From assembly GCF_001984575.1 (NCBI RefSeq), contig NZ_LZNS01000001.1, positions 6,390,094 through 6,454,093 on the forward strand: 64,000 bases of DNA, in the 5' to 3' direction. This DNA comes from Streptomyces sp. MP131-18 (GTDB lineage: Bacteria > Actinomycetota > Actinomycetes > Streptomycetales > Streptomycetaceae). The notes beneath the pieces are model-generated. The model was not told where the DNA came from. It saw only the letters and a list, made by a program, of their open reading frames with translations, and did not search any database. Positions 40,258 through 49,728 of this stretch are shown one piece after another. Position 1 is the stretch's first letter, and every line of letters begins with the position of its first letter. Made by a program: the position numbers and the translations under genes.

Positions 40258-40881
40258 CTAGGGCCTGTCGCCTCCGGCGAGACGGCCCCGCAGCAGCAGG
40301 GACAGCGAGGCGTGCACCTCGTCCAGCGGCCGGCCCGGGTGGAAGGTCTGCCAGTCCAGGGCGCCGGCCACGACCGTGCCGATGAGGGCCCCGGAGATCA
40401 GCCCGACGTCCAGACCCCCGTCGAACTCCCCGGTCTTCATGCCCCGTACGAGCACCTCCTCGACCACTTCCGCCACCTGCCCGCGCAGTTCGACGAGCGT
40501 CGCGTGCCAGGCGCGGTTGGGCCGCCACAGTTCCGCGACGAGCAGCCGCGCCAGGTCCGGGTGCGCGGCGATGAAGACCAGGCCCGCCCTGGCGACCTCG
40601 TCCAGCGCGTCGGCCGCGCCGCCGCCCCGGGCGAACGCCGCCCGCGCCGCGTGTTCCAGGGACGTGGTCAACGGGCGGACGCCGTGCCGCAGTAACTCCT
40701 CGAAAAGCTCGGTCTTGCTGCCGAAGTTGTAGTACACCGTGCCTTTTGCCACGCCGGCCCGTTCGGCGATCTGGTCCACGGTGGTGGAGGAGAAGCCCTG
40801 TTCCGCGATGAGCGCCACCGCGGCCTCGTAGAGCCGCTGCCGGGTCGCGCCGCGTCGGGTGCCCGTGCCCGTCCTAGTCAT
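40258..40881 (-). CDS. TetR-family transcriptional regulator
   Basis: The 207-residue regulator has the TetR DNA-binding domain TRQRLYEAAVALIAEQGFSSTTVDQIAERAGVAKGTVYYNFGSKTELFEELL (about residues 13-62) and an all-alpha ligand-binding region. It precedes the phytoene-desaturase-like gene by about 200 bases on the same strand and is divergent from the HEPN-domain gene at 41132, so either could be a target. Ligand unknown. Confidence 0.88.
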   Translation of the reverse strand: MTRTGTGTRRGATRQRLYEAAVALIAEQGFSSTTVDQIAERAGVAKGTVYYNFGSKTELFEELLRHGVRPLTTSLEHAARAAFARGGGAADALDEVARAGLVFIAAHPDLARLLVAELWRPNRAWHATLVELRGQVAEVVEEVLVRGMKTGEFDGGLDVGLISGALIGTVVAGALDWQTFHPGRPLDEVHASLSLLLRGRLAGGDRP

Positions 40882-41131
40882 GGGGCGATTCTCTACCTCC
40901 CCCCTCGACGGCTTGCCGGAGGGATTGTCAGTGCCGTGCGTCACCATGTGCACAGGTACGCATACCGCGCAGAAGCAGCGCACGGAACGCATGGCACGCA
41001 CCGAGCAAAACGTATGGATCGACGGGCCGCACCGCCGCGGCCCACGAGGCCGAGGACCACCGCACGACGCAACCGGACCCCGGCGGACCCACCGCCGACC
41101 GACGTGAGTGACGACTGACTGGAGGCTCGTC

Positions 41132-41602
41132 ATGACCGGACTCCCGACCGATGTGCACCCCGTGCCGCGCCGGGCGCCCGCGCCGCCGGCCGCCCTCGGC
41201 CTGCTCGCGCAGGCATCGCGCGGCCTGGACGAGGCGGCGGCGCTGACGGACCCCGGCGAGTCCTACGTCGCCGCCCACCTCGCCGCCCTGCGCGCGGCGG
41301 CGGCCGTGCTCGCGGTCCGGGGCCGCCCCGAGACCACCTCGCGCGGCCGGCGCCGCATCCGCAGCGTGTGGGAGGTGCTGCCGGAGATAGCCCCCGAGCT
41401 GGCCGAGTGGAGCCTGCTCTTCGCCGCGAGCGCCGACCGGCGGGCCCGGATAGAGGCGGGGATCAGGGATGTCGCCGGCCCGGAGGACGCGGCGGACCTG
41501 CGCCGTGCCGCCGGCTTCTTCCTGCGCCTGGTGGAGGACCGTCTGCTGCGGCAGCCGGTGCTCCGGGCGGAGGGGGACCGGGGCGGACCCGCCGCGAAGT
41601 AG
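41132..41602 (+). CDS. SAV_6107-family HEPN-domain protein
   Basis: The 156-residue helical protein matches the SAV_6107 group of HEPN-like proteins seen upstream of the dcw cluster in streptomycetes: LLAQASRGLDEAAALTDPGESYVAAHLAALRAAAAVLAVRG, then VWEVLPEIAPELAEWSLLFAASA and a C-terminal helix. The catalytic RX4-6H motif of HEPN ribonucleases is not visible, so enzymatic activity is not expected. ATG at 41132 follows TGGAGG. It is 43 bases upstream of the methyltransferase gene and probably co-transcribed. Confidence 0.75.
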   Translation: MTGLPTDVHPVPRRAPAPPAALGLLAQASRGLDEAAALTDPGESYVAAHLAALRAAAAVLAVRGRPETTSRGRRRIRSVWEVLPEIAPELAEWSLLFAASADRRARIEAGIRDVAGPEDAADLRRAAGFFLRLVEDRLLRQPVLRAEGDRGGPAAK

Positions 41603-41645
41603 GGTGGTGACGCCCCCGCCACAGCGCACCGAGGAGCCATCTGCC

Positions 41646-42443
41646 ATGCCGTCAGAGTCGAGGGCCCGGGCCGCGGCGGCCCCGTTGCCGGGACCGCACG
41701 CCGCGCTGCGGGCCGGGGTGGTGTGGGAGGTGCTGCGCGCCGCGCTGGTGCGGCGCGCGGAGGCGGCCGGGCGGCAGGCGCTCGACGTTCTCGACACCGG
41801 TGGCGGCAGCGGCAGTTTCGCGGTCCCGGTCGCGGGCCTCGGCCACCGGGTGACGGTCGTGGACCCGAGCCCGGACGCGCTGTTCGCGCTGGAGCGCCGG
41901 GCCGCGGAGGAGGGGGTGGCCGATCGGGTGACCGGCGTCCAGGGCGATACGCACGACCTCCTCGACGTCGCCGGACGCGAGCGGTACGACCTGGTGTTGT
42001 GCCACGGCGTACTGGAGCACGTGGATGATCCCGCCGCGGCGCTGCGCGCCGTGGCCGGGGCGCTGCGGCCGGCCGGCGGCACGGTGAGCCTGCTGGTGGC
42101 GGGCGCGGGTGGCGCGGTGCTGTCCCGGGCGCTGGCCGGGCGGTTCACGGAGGCCAGACAGGTGCTCGCGGACCCGGCCGGGCGCTGGGGCGAGGGTGAT
42201 CCGGTGCCGCACCGGTTCACCGTCGGGCGTCTGACGGCGTTGGTGGGGGCCGCGGGCCTGGTCCCGGGGGAGGTGCAGGGCGTCGGTATCTTCGCGGATC
42301 TGGTGCCGGGCTCCCTGATGGATGCCGAGCCGGCGGCGTTGCAGGCCCTGACCAGCCTGGAGGCGGAGGCCGCCGCGCTGCCCGCGTTCCAGGCCATCGC
42401 GGGCCGGCTGCACCTGCTCGCCGGACTCCCGGGGGACCAGTAG
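41646..42443 (+). CDS. SAM-dependent class I methyltransferase
   Basis: The 265-residue protein has motif I VLDTGGGSGSFAVPVA near residue 50, the acidic ribose ligand in VTVVDPSPDAL, VQGDTHDLLD and motif IV YDLVLCHGVLEHVDDP. Sequence after 150 is a variable cap domain (VGRLTALVGAAGLVPGEVQGVGIF). The acceptor is unknown; the position between HEPN and DUF3040 genes gives no further clue. The ATG follows GGAG by 6 bases. Confidence 0.85.
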   Translation: MPSESRARAAAAPLPGPHAALRAGVVWEVLRAALVRRAEAAGRQALDVLDTGGGSGSFAVPVAGLGHRVTVVDPSPDALFALERRAAEEGVADRVTGVQGDTHDLLDVAGRERYDLVLCHGVLEHVDDPAAALRAVAGALRPAGGTVSLLVAGAGGAVLSRALAGRFTEARQVLADPAGRWGEGDPVPHRFTVGRLTALVGAAGLVPGEVQGVGIFADLVPGSLMDAEPAALQALTSLEAEAAALPAFQAIAGRLHLLAGLPGDQ

Positions 42444-42570
42444 TCCCGTTCCTCGTATCATCGGGAGGAAGCCCTCCGGCATGATCCGGGTCAGGCGAGG
42501 GAATGAGTTTTCCACCCCCGCAGGGTCCGGCGCCCGGGTGTGGTGGGCGAAATTGGCGTACAGGGGTGGG

Positions 42571-42599
42571 TTTCACAGGGAGACTTCCCTGCCTATCCT
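42571..42599 (+). promoter_or_regulatory. Promoter of the DUF3040 gene with an internal inverted repeat
   Basis: TTTCAC (42571-42576) and TATCCT (42594-42599) are separated by 17 bases. The spacer is largely a palindrome, CAGGGA-GACT-TCCCTG (42576-42591), where a regulator could block polymerase. Confidence 0.4.
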
Positions 42600-42647
42600 T
42601 GAAGAGTCGGATCGGGTCGCACCGCGACCGACGAGTAGGAGGACCCC

Positions 42648-43052
42648 GTGCCGCTCTCGGACCACGAGCAGCGCATGCTCGAGCAAATGGAGCGAGCGCT
42701 GTACGCCGAAGATCCCAAATTCGCGACAGCGCTTGAGGGGACCGAGCTGCGCACCTTCACGCGCAAGCGGGTCTACCAGGCCATTGCCGGCTTCCTGGTC
42801 GGTATCGGCCTGCTCATGGGGGGCATGGTCACCCAGTTCATCGCGCTGAGCGTGGTGGGCTTCCTCGTCATGCTCGGCTGCGCCGTCGTGGCGGTGACGG
42901 GCTGGCGCAGGGCACCGGCACAGGGCCAGGGGCAGCAGCGGAGTGCGGGTTCTTCCCGCGGCCGCCAGCCCCGCGCCCAGAAGCAGCGCCGCTCCATGAT
43001 GAACCGCATCGAGGACCGCTGGCAGCGGCGCCGCGACGAGCGGGACGACTAA
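42648..43052 (+). CDS. DUF3040 membrane protein
   Basis: The 134-residue protein is a typical actinobacterial DUF3040 member. It has an N-terminal amphipathic MPLSDHEQRMLEQMERALYAEDPKFATALEG, two transmembrane helices (about 45-85, AIAGFLVGIGLLMGGMVTQFIALSVVGFLVMLGCAVVAV) and a basic disordered tail (RRSMMNRIEDRWQRRRDERDD). The family regularly occurs near the dcw cluster; function unknown. GGAGGA precedes the ATG. Confidence 0.9.
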   Translation: MPLSDHEQRMLEQMERALYAEDPKFATALEGTELRTFTRKRVYQAIAGFLVGIGLLMGGMVTQFIALSVVGFLVMLGCAVVAVTGWRRAPAQGQGQQRSAGSSRGRQPRAQKQRRSMMNRIEDRWQRRRDERDD

Positions 43053-43107
43053 GGCGACTAAGGCTTCGGACGTTTTTCCGAGACATTCGAGAATCGGCTT
43101 ACCGCCA

Positions 43108-43138
43108 CGAGGGCCCCCGGAATCACCGGGGGCCCTCG
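43108..43138. terminator. Bidirectional terminator after DUF3040
   Basis: CGAGGGCCCCCGG (43108-43120), loop AATCA, CCGGGGGCCCTCG (43126-43138) is a perfect 13-bp stem between convergent genes. Confidence 0.8.
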
Positions 43139-43179
43139 CCGTTCCCGCGGCCGGCTCGGGCCGCCGTGTACTCCTACCG

Positions 43180-45558
43180 TCACGTACGGCGGGTGGCCAG
43201 CCGGGCCAGCCGCGCCCGCAGCCGCTGCCCGGCCGCGGTCCTGCGCTCGGCCGCCAGGTGCATCACCCGCATGGCGGAACGCGGCAGCAGCAGCGCCCGC
43301 AGCCGCGCCCAGCGCCCCGACCCGGCGCGCAGCGCTCCGGCCGCCGCCTGCACGTCGTGGGCCAGGCTCCGCCGCGGCAGCGACGTGCGCGGCGCGTACA
43401 GCTCCTCCTCGACGGCCGAGGCCACCCGGCGCACGGCCGCGGCCGACTCGTCCGCCAGCTCGGCCACCCGCACGACCCGTTCCGCCGCCTGCCGCGGCGT
43501 CTCCCAGGGCTGCGGCTCTATCCCGTAGTCCCAGGCCGTGTCGTTCAGCTCGCGCCAGGCGGCGAGCGTCCCGGCCTCCGCCGTCAGCCGCCGGGACCTG
43601 GCCCGCGAGCGCCACAGCAGCGGCCCCGCGAGCGCCAGCGCCACCAGCAGCCCGCCGCCGGTCCACAGCAGCGGCCAGACGGGGAATCCGGCCTCGTCCT
43701 CGTCGCTCTCCGGCAGCCGCGGCGGCTCCCCGCAGCCCTCCTCGCCCGGCGTGCAGGTCTCCGGCGCCTCGGAGGGCGTGTTCGGCTCCGGCTGTGTCGG
43801 CGTGGGCTCCGACGCCTCCGGCCGTTCGGTCGGGTCCGGCTCGGGGCGCTCCAGCTCCGGCCTGGTGTACTCCGGCGCGTTGCCCTGCCCCGGGGTCGGC
43901 TCGAAGCGGACCCAGCCCACGCCCTCGAAGTACAGCTCGGGCCAGGCGTGGGCGTTGTGGGTGCCGACCTGGAAGGAGCCGTCGGCCTGCCGGGTGCCCG
44001 GCGTGAAGCCGACAACGACCTGCGCGGGGATGTCGAGCGTGCGGGCCATCGTCGCCATGGTGAAGGCGAAGTGGACGCAGAATCCTTCACGCCGGGACAG
44101 GAAGTTGACGATGGCGTCGGCGTCGCTGCCCGCGTCGACCGAGGTGTCGTAGCGGAAGCCGCCCTCCTGCGTGAACCAGTTCTGCAGCGCGACGGCCCGC
44201 TCGTAGTCGTTGCCCGCCTCCCGTGTCACCTCGGCCGCCGTGGACCCGACCGCAGGGGGGAGGTCCTCCGGGAGCCGGGTGAAGTACGTGGCCCAGTCCT
44301 GCGGGGGCGCCGGGGCGTTCGCCAGCTGCTCCGCCGTCGGCTCCACCAGCAGGTGTCCCACGTCGTACGTCGCGCCCCTGGTGGTCAGGTCGTTGTCGTC
44401 CGAGGCCAGCGTCTGCGAGCCGCGGTCGAACAGCCAGCCCTGCCCGGTCTCGATCCACTGCGCCGGATACGGAACGGGCAGCGAGGACTGCGCGTACGAG
44501 TCCGACGCCTCGATGGTGGTGACCACTTCCGTCCTCGGCACGTCCGGCGCCAGCCCCGGCACCGGCCACGGCGTCTCGGGCAGCCGGTTCTCGATCCAGC
44601 CAGCGGAAGTCCACTCCTCGCCGTCGAACGTGTCCAGCGCGACCAGCCGCAGGTACATGTCCGAGGCGGCGGGGCTGTTCGTGACGTAGGTGAGGACCTC
44701 CTGGTTCTGCGGCCGGTTCAGCTGGTCCTGGAGGGAGACCACCGGGTTGACCGCGGTGAGCTGCCCGCGGCCGCCGCCGCCGGAGCCGCCGCTCCCGTCC
44801 AGGTCGAGGAGGCCCTCGCCGAGCGAGGGCAGCAGTGCGGGCGCCAGCACCGCGATGCCCAGCGTCAGCGCACCGATGCGGCGCCCCGCCCGCGCCCGCG
44901 GTCCGGCGGCCAGCGCCCGGTCGTGCGGCGTCATCGCCCGGCCGTGCCCGGGGCCGGACAGGAAGCGGCCCCAGCGGCCCAGCCGTTCGCGCCCCTCCGC
45001 GAGCAGCAGCACCAGATAGCCGGCCGCGGCCGCGAGGAAGTACGGCCAGCCGCCGTCCTCCTGGGCGACCCCAGCGGCCACCGAGTACAGGGCGAGCAGC
45101 GGGAGTCCGGCTGCGGCGGCGCTGCGCATCGGTACGGCCAGCAGGTCCACGAGCAGCCCGATGAGCAGGACACCGCCGAAGATCATCAGGCGGATTCCGT
45201 CGGTCGCAGGCGCCGGTGCCACGTAACGGCCGATGTCGTCGGCGCCGGCCGTGAGCAGCCGCCCGAACTCGTCGAACGCCGTCGGCCCCGGCAGCAGCCC
45301 GCCGACCGCGTGATCCCGCGCGCTGACGATCGTCAGCATCACCAGCGAGGCCAGCACCTGAACGGCGAAGACCCCGGCGACGGGCATGCCACGGCCGCGC
45401 AGCAGGGCCCCGATGCCGGTCTGCACGGCCAGCAGGACCGCCACCTGCACCAGCCAGTCCGTCCCGTCGATCAGCGGCAGCAGCGCGCCGGCCGCGGCCA
45501 GCGTCGCCAGCCACGCGGCGACCGCCATCCGTATGGTGCCGTCCATCCGGCCGTTCAT
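43180..45558 (-). CDS. Transglutaminase-like membrane protein
   Basis: The product of about 792 residues has some six N-terminal transmembrane helices (residues 10-240). An extracytoplasmic transglutaminase-like domain follows with the Cys-His-Asp triad in EGFCVHFAFTMATMARTLDIPAQVVVGF (Cys near 493) and THNAHAWPELYFEGVGW (His near 538). A Pro/Glu/Thr-rich linker, one C-terminal transmembrane helix (VWPLLWTGGGLLVALALAGPLLW) and a basic cytoplasmic DUF4129-like tail complete it. It completes a MoxR-DUF58-transglutaminase operon, a widespread set of unknown function thought to act on membrane or envelope proteins. The start is uncertain: GTG at 45570 is equally possible. Confidence 0.88.
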   Translation of the reverse strand: MNGRMDGTIRMAVAAWLATLAAAGALLPLIDGTDWLVQVAVLLAVQTGIGALLRGRGMPVAGVFAVQVLASLVMLTIVSARDHAVGGLLPGPTAFDEFGRLLTAGADDIGRYVAPAPATDGIRLMIFGGVLLIGLLVDLLAVPMRSAAAAGLPLLALYSVAAGVAQEDGGWPYFLAAAAGYLVLLLAEGRERLGRWGRFLSGPGHGRAMTPHDRALAAGPRARAGRRIGALTLGIAVLAPALLPSLGEGLLDLDGSGGSGGGGRGQLTAVNPVVSLQDQLNRPQNQEVLTYVTNSPAASDMYLRLVALDTFDGEEWTSAGWIENRLPETPWPVPGLAPDVPRTEVVTTIEASDSYAQSSLPVPYPAQWIETGQGWLFDRGSQTLASDDNDLTTRGATYDVGHLLVEPTAEQLANAPAPPQDWATYFTRLPEDLPPAVGSTAAEVTREAGNDYERAVALQNWFTQEGGFRYDTSVDAGSDADAIVNFLSRREGFCVHFAFTMATMARTLDIPAQVVVGFTPGTRQADGSFQVGTHNAHAWPELYFEGVGWVRFEPTPGQGNAPEYTRPELERPEPDPTERPEASEPTPTQPEPNTPSEAPETCTPGEEGCGEPPRLPESDEDEAGFPVWPLLWTGGGLLVALALAGPLLWRSRARSRRLTAEAGTLAAWRELNDTAWDYGIEPQPWETPRQAAERVVRVAELADESAAAVRRVASAVEEELYAPRTSLPRRSLAHDVQAAAGALRAGSGRWARLRALLLPRSAMRVMHLAAERRTAAGQRLRARLARLATRRT

Positions 45559-45593
45559 CCGCCCGTCCACCTCATCCGGCTCAATCCGGTCGT

Positions 45594-46891
45594 TCAGTAC
45601 GGCCCTCGGCCCGCGGCCGACAGCTCCAGGGCGGCCTGCTGCCACAGCCGGCCCAGCGGCACCCCCGGAGGGTGCGCCAGCGCGGTCCAGCCCGCACCCA
45701 GGAGGCCGCGCAGCCGGTCCGCCTCGAAGGCCGGGTCCAACTGGCCGGCCGCGACGAAGGCCACCGCGGCGTTCGCGCGCTGCCGCAGCGCGCCGAGCGC
45801 CGCCGCCTCCCGCCGGCCCACCGTGCCGGTGAACGCGATCAGCAGCCCGCCCTCCCCGCCCCGCACCGCGCTCGCGGCGTCCGTGAAGTCCTGGCCGGGC
45901 GAGTGGTCGACCACCGCGAGCGCGTCCATGATCAGTCCGGTCGTCTCCGCCGCGTCGGCGCCCTGACCACCGGGCCCCGGCAGCAGCAGCCCGGTGTCCG
46001 TCACCAGCCGCACCTCGTAGCCCTGGCCCGCCAGGTGCGACACCACCGAGGCCGCGCCCGAGACCGCGCGTTCGAACGGGGAATCCGGGCCGCCGCCGAC
46101 ATACCCGCCGCGCCTGGTGTCCAGCAGCACGGTGCAGCGCGCCCGCAGCGGCTGCTCCTCGCGCCGCACCATCAGCGCGCCGCGGTGCGCGGTCGACCGC
46201 CAGTGCACGCGCCGCAGATCGTCGCCGTGCCGGTAGTCGCGGGGAATGATGTCGTCGTCGCCCGCCACCGCGATCGTGCGCTGCGAACCCTCGCCGTGCC
46301 CCTTGCTGTCACCACCCAGACGTATCGGCGGCAGCGCCTCGATCCGCGGCAGGACCGTCATCACGTCGTACGCGTTGAACGACCGGCTCAGCTCCACCAT
46401 CCCGAACGGGTCCGCCAGCCGCAGCTGGAGCGGCCCCAGCGGATAGCTCCCGCGCTGGTCGGAACGCACCCGGTAGGTGACCTCCCGGCGCCCGCCCGGC
46501 TCGATGCGGTCCAGCACGAACCGCGGCCGCGGGCCCAGCACGTACGGCACCCGGTCCTGGAGGAGCAGCAGCCCGCTGGGGATGCGCGCCACATTCTCCA
46601 CGCGCAGGTGGACCCGCGCCTCGGACCCGGCCGGCACCCGGGCCGGCGTCAGCCGCCGCGCCGCGGCGACCCGGCTGCGGGTGCGGTGCAGCACCAGCAC
46701 GCACAGCACCGGCAGCGCGGCCAGCAGCATGCCCACCCGCAGCAGGTCGGGCTGTCCGAGCACGTAGGCGCACACCGCGGCGGCGGCGCCCGCGGCCAGG
46801 AACGACCGGCCCCGGGTGGTCAGCCCGCTGAACGCCGCCCGCAGCGGGCCGCGGTCGTCCTCGCCGCCCGGCGTGGGACCGGCCGCCGCCA

Positions 46892-46892
<1 letters not shown>
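45594..46892 (-). CDS. DUF58 (von Willebrand factor A-like) protein
   Basis: The 432-residue protein has two N-terminal transmembrane helices (about 25-65) and a beta-rich region with LQLRLADPFGMVE. The DUF58 core includes DIIPRDYRHGDDLRRVHWRSTAHRGALMVRREE, and a C-terminal vWA-like domain has LLDTRRGGY. DUF58 proteins are usual partners of MoxR ATPases. Its ATG overlaps the MoxR stop codon (TGATG), so translation is coupled. The gene ends 35 bases before the transglutaminase start. Confidence 0.88.
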
Positions 46893-47884
<992 letters not shown>

Positions 47885-48014
47885 CCGGCCCTCCTCGGCC
47901 CCTCATCCCATGCCCGGTCCGACGTGTGGCACGGGCTGCACAGATAACCGGGACACCGAATCCGCCCCGGACGGTTGCTCCCCCCGAGCATTCTTCACAC
48001 CCGGGGGACGCACG

Positions 48015-48530
48015 TCACGGGGCCGGGGAGTCCGCCAGGTGGATCTCACGGAGCAGACCGGTCGTTACATCGAACACAAAGCCGCGTACGTCCTCAGTGT
48101 GCGGGAGGAAAGGCGAGGTGCGCACGCGGGCCATGGACTGCCGCACATCCTGGTCCAGATCCGTGAACGACTCGACCGCCCAGTTCGGTTTCTGGCCGAC
48201 TTCGAGTTCCAGCTCGTGCCGGAAGTTCTCGGTGAGACCGAGCAGCCCGCAGCCCGTGTGGTGTATCAGGACGACCGTCCTCGTGCCAAGCTGGCGCTGA
48301 CTGATCGTCAGGGAGCGGATGACGTCGTCGGTCACCACGCCTCCCGCATTGCGTATGGTGTGGCAGTCGCCCAGGGAGAGTCCGAGGGCCGCGTGCAGGT
48401 CGAGCCTCGCGTCCATGCACGCCACCACGGCAACCTTGCGTACCGGCCTGGCGTCCATTCCCGGGTCGGTGAATCCGCCGGCGTAGCGCTTGTTGGCCTC
48501 GATGAGCTGGTCAGTGACCGCGTCCGTCAT
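48015..48530 (-). CDS. Beta-class carbonic anhydrase
   Basis: The 171-residue enzyme interconverts CO2 and bicarbonate. Zinc ligands are visible as Cys38 (in VVACMDARLD, with the catalytic Asp40-Arg42 pair), His91 and Cys94 (in IHHTGCG); NAGGVVTDDVIRSL lies between. It is short, as expected for the mycobacterial Rv1284-like subclass. It is divergent from the dcw operon, with 220 bases between the starts, and on the same strand as the MoxR operon. No link to cell-wall genes is known. Confidence 0.92.
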   Translation of the reverse strand: MTDAVTDQLIEANKRYAGGFTDPGMDARPVRKVAVVACMDARLDLHAALGLSLGDCHTIRNAGGVVTDDVIRSLTISQRQLGTRTVVLIHHTGCGLLGLTENFRHELELEVGQKPNWAVESFTDLDQDVRQSMARVRTSPFLPHTEDVRGFVFDVTTGLLREIHLADSPAP

Positions 48531-48649
48531 ATCTGCGACGTTAATACGACCCCTGTGCGCCCGTCTCGCCGAGTTGGGTGATGCGGGTCACAGCAAAGCG
48601 GCGGGCTGCCGCGTTAGCCCGAAACGCCGCACCCGACGAACCTCAGTGA

Positions 48650-48677
48650 TTGACCGCGGAAACAGGTGGGCTAGTGT
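48650..48677 (+). promoter_or_regulatory. Promoter of the dcw operon
   Basis: TTGACC (48650-48655) and TAGTGT (48672-48677) are separated by 16 bases. Initiation near 48684 would leave a leader of about 65 bases that contains a possible upstream ORF. Confidence 0.6.
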
Positions 48678-48694
48678 GACGCGCACTGGGAGGC

Positions 48695-48754
48695 GTGCAC
48701 CAGGCCGCCGTCTTCGCCCGTCACCTGTCTCACCTCCCCCCGGAAGGCACATGA
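48695..48754 (+). CDS. Possible 19-residue upstream ORF overlapping rsmH
   Basis: GTG CAC CAG ... GGC ACA TGA encodes MHQAAVFARHLSHLPPEGT and its TGA overlaps the rsmH ATG (ATGA). GGGAGG lies one base before the GTG, which is closer than ideal. Third codon positions are mostly G or C. It may couple translation into rsmH or be a chance ORF; no homologue is known to me. Confidence 0.3.
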   Translation: MHQAAVFARHLSHLPPEGT

Positions 48755-49728
48755 CGACCAGCAACGACCGGCCGCCGGAAGTCCGGCACCGCCCCGTGAT
48801 GCTCCAGCGCTGCCTGGACGTGCTGGGCCCGGCGCTGCGCGGGCCGGAGCCGGTCGTGGTCGACTGCACCCTCGGCCTCGGCGGGCACGGCGAGGCGCTG
48901 CTCGCCGCCTTCCCCTCGGCCCGCCTGATCGGGCTCGACCGCGACCCGGAGGCGCTGCGGCTGGCGGGGGAGCGCCTGGCCCCGCACGGCGACCGGGCCA
49001 CGCTGGTGCACGCGGTCTACGACGAACTCCCGTCCGTGCTCACGGACCTCGGTCTCACCCGCGTGGCCGCCGTGCTGTTCGACCTGGGCGTCTCCTCGAT
49101 GCAGCTGGACGAGTCCGGCCGCGGATTTGCCTATGCCAGGGACGCCCCCCTCGATATGCGGATGGACCAGACCACCGGGCCGAGCGCCGCCGACGTCCTC
49201 AACACCTACGCGCCGGGCGAGCTGGTCCGGGTGCTGCGGACCTATGGAGAGGAACGGTTCGCCCGCCGCATCGTCGCAGCGGTCGTCGCCGAACGTGCCC
49301 GGCAGCCCATCACCTCCAGCGCCCGCCTGGTCGCCCTGATCCGCGAAGCCCTGCCGCAGGCGGCCATGCGGACCGGCGGCAACCCTGCCAAGCGCACGTT
49401 CCAGGCCCTGCGCATCGAGGTCAACGGCGAACTCGCCGTCCTCGGGCGTGCCCTGCCCGCCGCCGTCGCCGCCCTTGCGGTCGGCGGGCGCATCGCCGTC
49501 CTCTCCTACCACTCCCTGGAGGACCGGCTCGTCAAGCGCACCCTGGCCGAGGGCGCGGCGAACACCGCGCCGCCCGGCCTGCCGGTCGTGCCCGAGGAGT
49601 ACCAGCCGCGCCTGCGGCTGCTGACCCGCGGCGCGGAAGTGCCGGACGAGCAGGAGGTCGCCGACAACAAGCGCGCCGCCCCCGCCCGGCTGCGCGCGGC
49701 GGAGCGCATCCGGGAGGCCGTCACATGA
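48751..49728 (+). CDS. rsmH: 16S rRNA (cytosine(1402)-N4)-methyltransferase
   Basis: RsmH (MraW) methylates C1402 in the ribosomal decoding centre. The 325-residue protein shows HRPVMLQRCLD, the SAM motif DCTLGLGGHGEALL, GLDRDPEAL, LFDLGVSSMQLDESGRGFAYARDAPLDMRMD, the NTYAPGEL segment and HSLEDRLVKR near the end. The ATG follows GGAAGG. It is the first certain gene of the dcw cluster; mraZ, which precedes it in many bacteria, is not found. It overlaps ftsL by 4 bases. Confidence 0.95.
   Translation: MTTSNDRPPEVRHRPVMLQRCLDVLGPALRGPEPVVVDCTLGLGGHGEALLAAFPSARLIGLDRDPEALRLAGERLAPHGDRATLVHAVYDELPSVLTDLGLTRVAAVLFDLGVSSMQLDESGRGFAYARDAPLDMRMDQTTGPSAADVLNTYAPGELVRVLRTYGEERFARRIVAAVVAERARQPITSSARLVALIREALPQAAMRTGGNPAKRTFQALRIEVNGELAVLGRALPAAVAALAVGGRIAVLSYHSLEDRLVKRTLAEGAANTAPPGLPVVPEEYQPRLRLLTRGAEVPDEQEVADNKRAAPARLRAAERIREAVT

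Noticed and set aside
40937..40962. TGCGT...TGTGCACA...ACGCA as a TetR operator between divergent genes
   Set aside because: The inner palindrome and the outer arms do not share a centre, so it is not a true extended palindrome.
41132..41602. HEPN protein as an RNase toxin of a toxin-antitoxin pair
   Set aside because: No RX4-6H motif, no small antitoxin partner, and the gene is a conserved core neighbour of the dcw cluster.
42471..42505. A TPP-aptamer-like segment (TGATCCGGGTCA) upstream of the DUF3040 gene
   Set aside because: The 12-mer equals part of the real riboswitch at 29905-29998, but the 5' half with CTGAGA is missing and the downstream gene is not thiamine-related. The word is nearly self-complementary, so a match on either strand is likely by chance.
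42541..42571. GTGGG-type repeats before DUF3040 resembling MraZ boxes
   Set aside because: The third element is degenerate (TTGGC), spacing is uneven (10 and 13) and no mraZ gene is present nearby.
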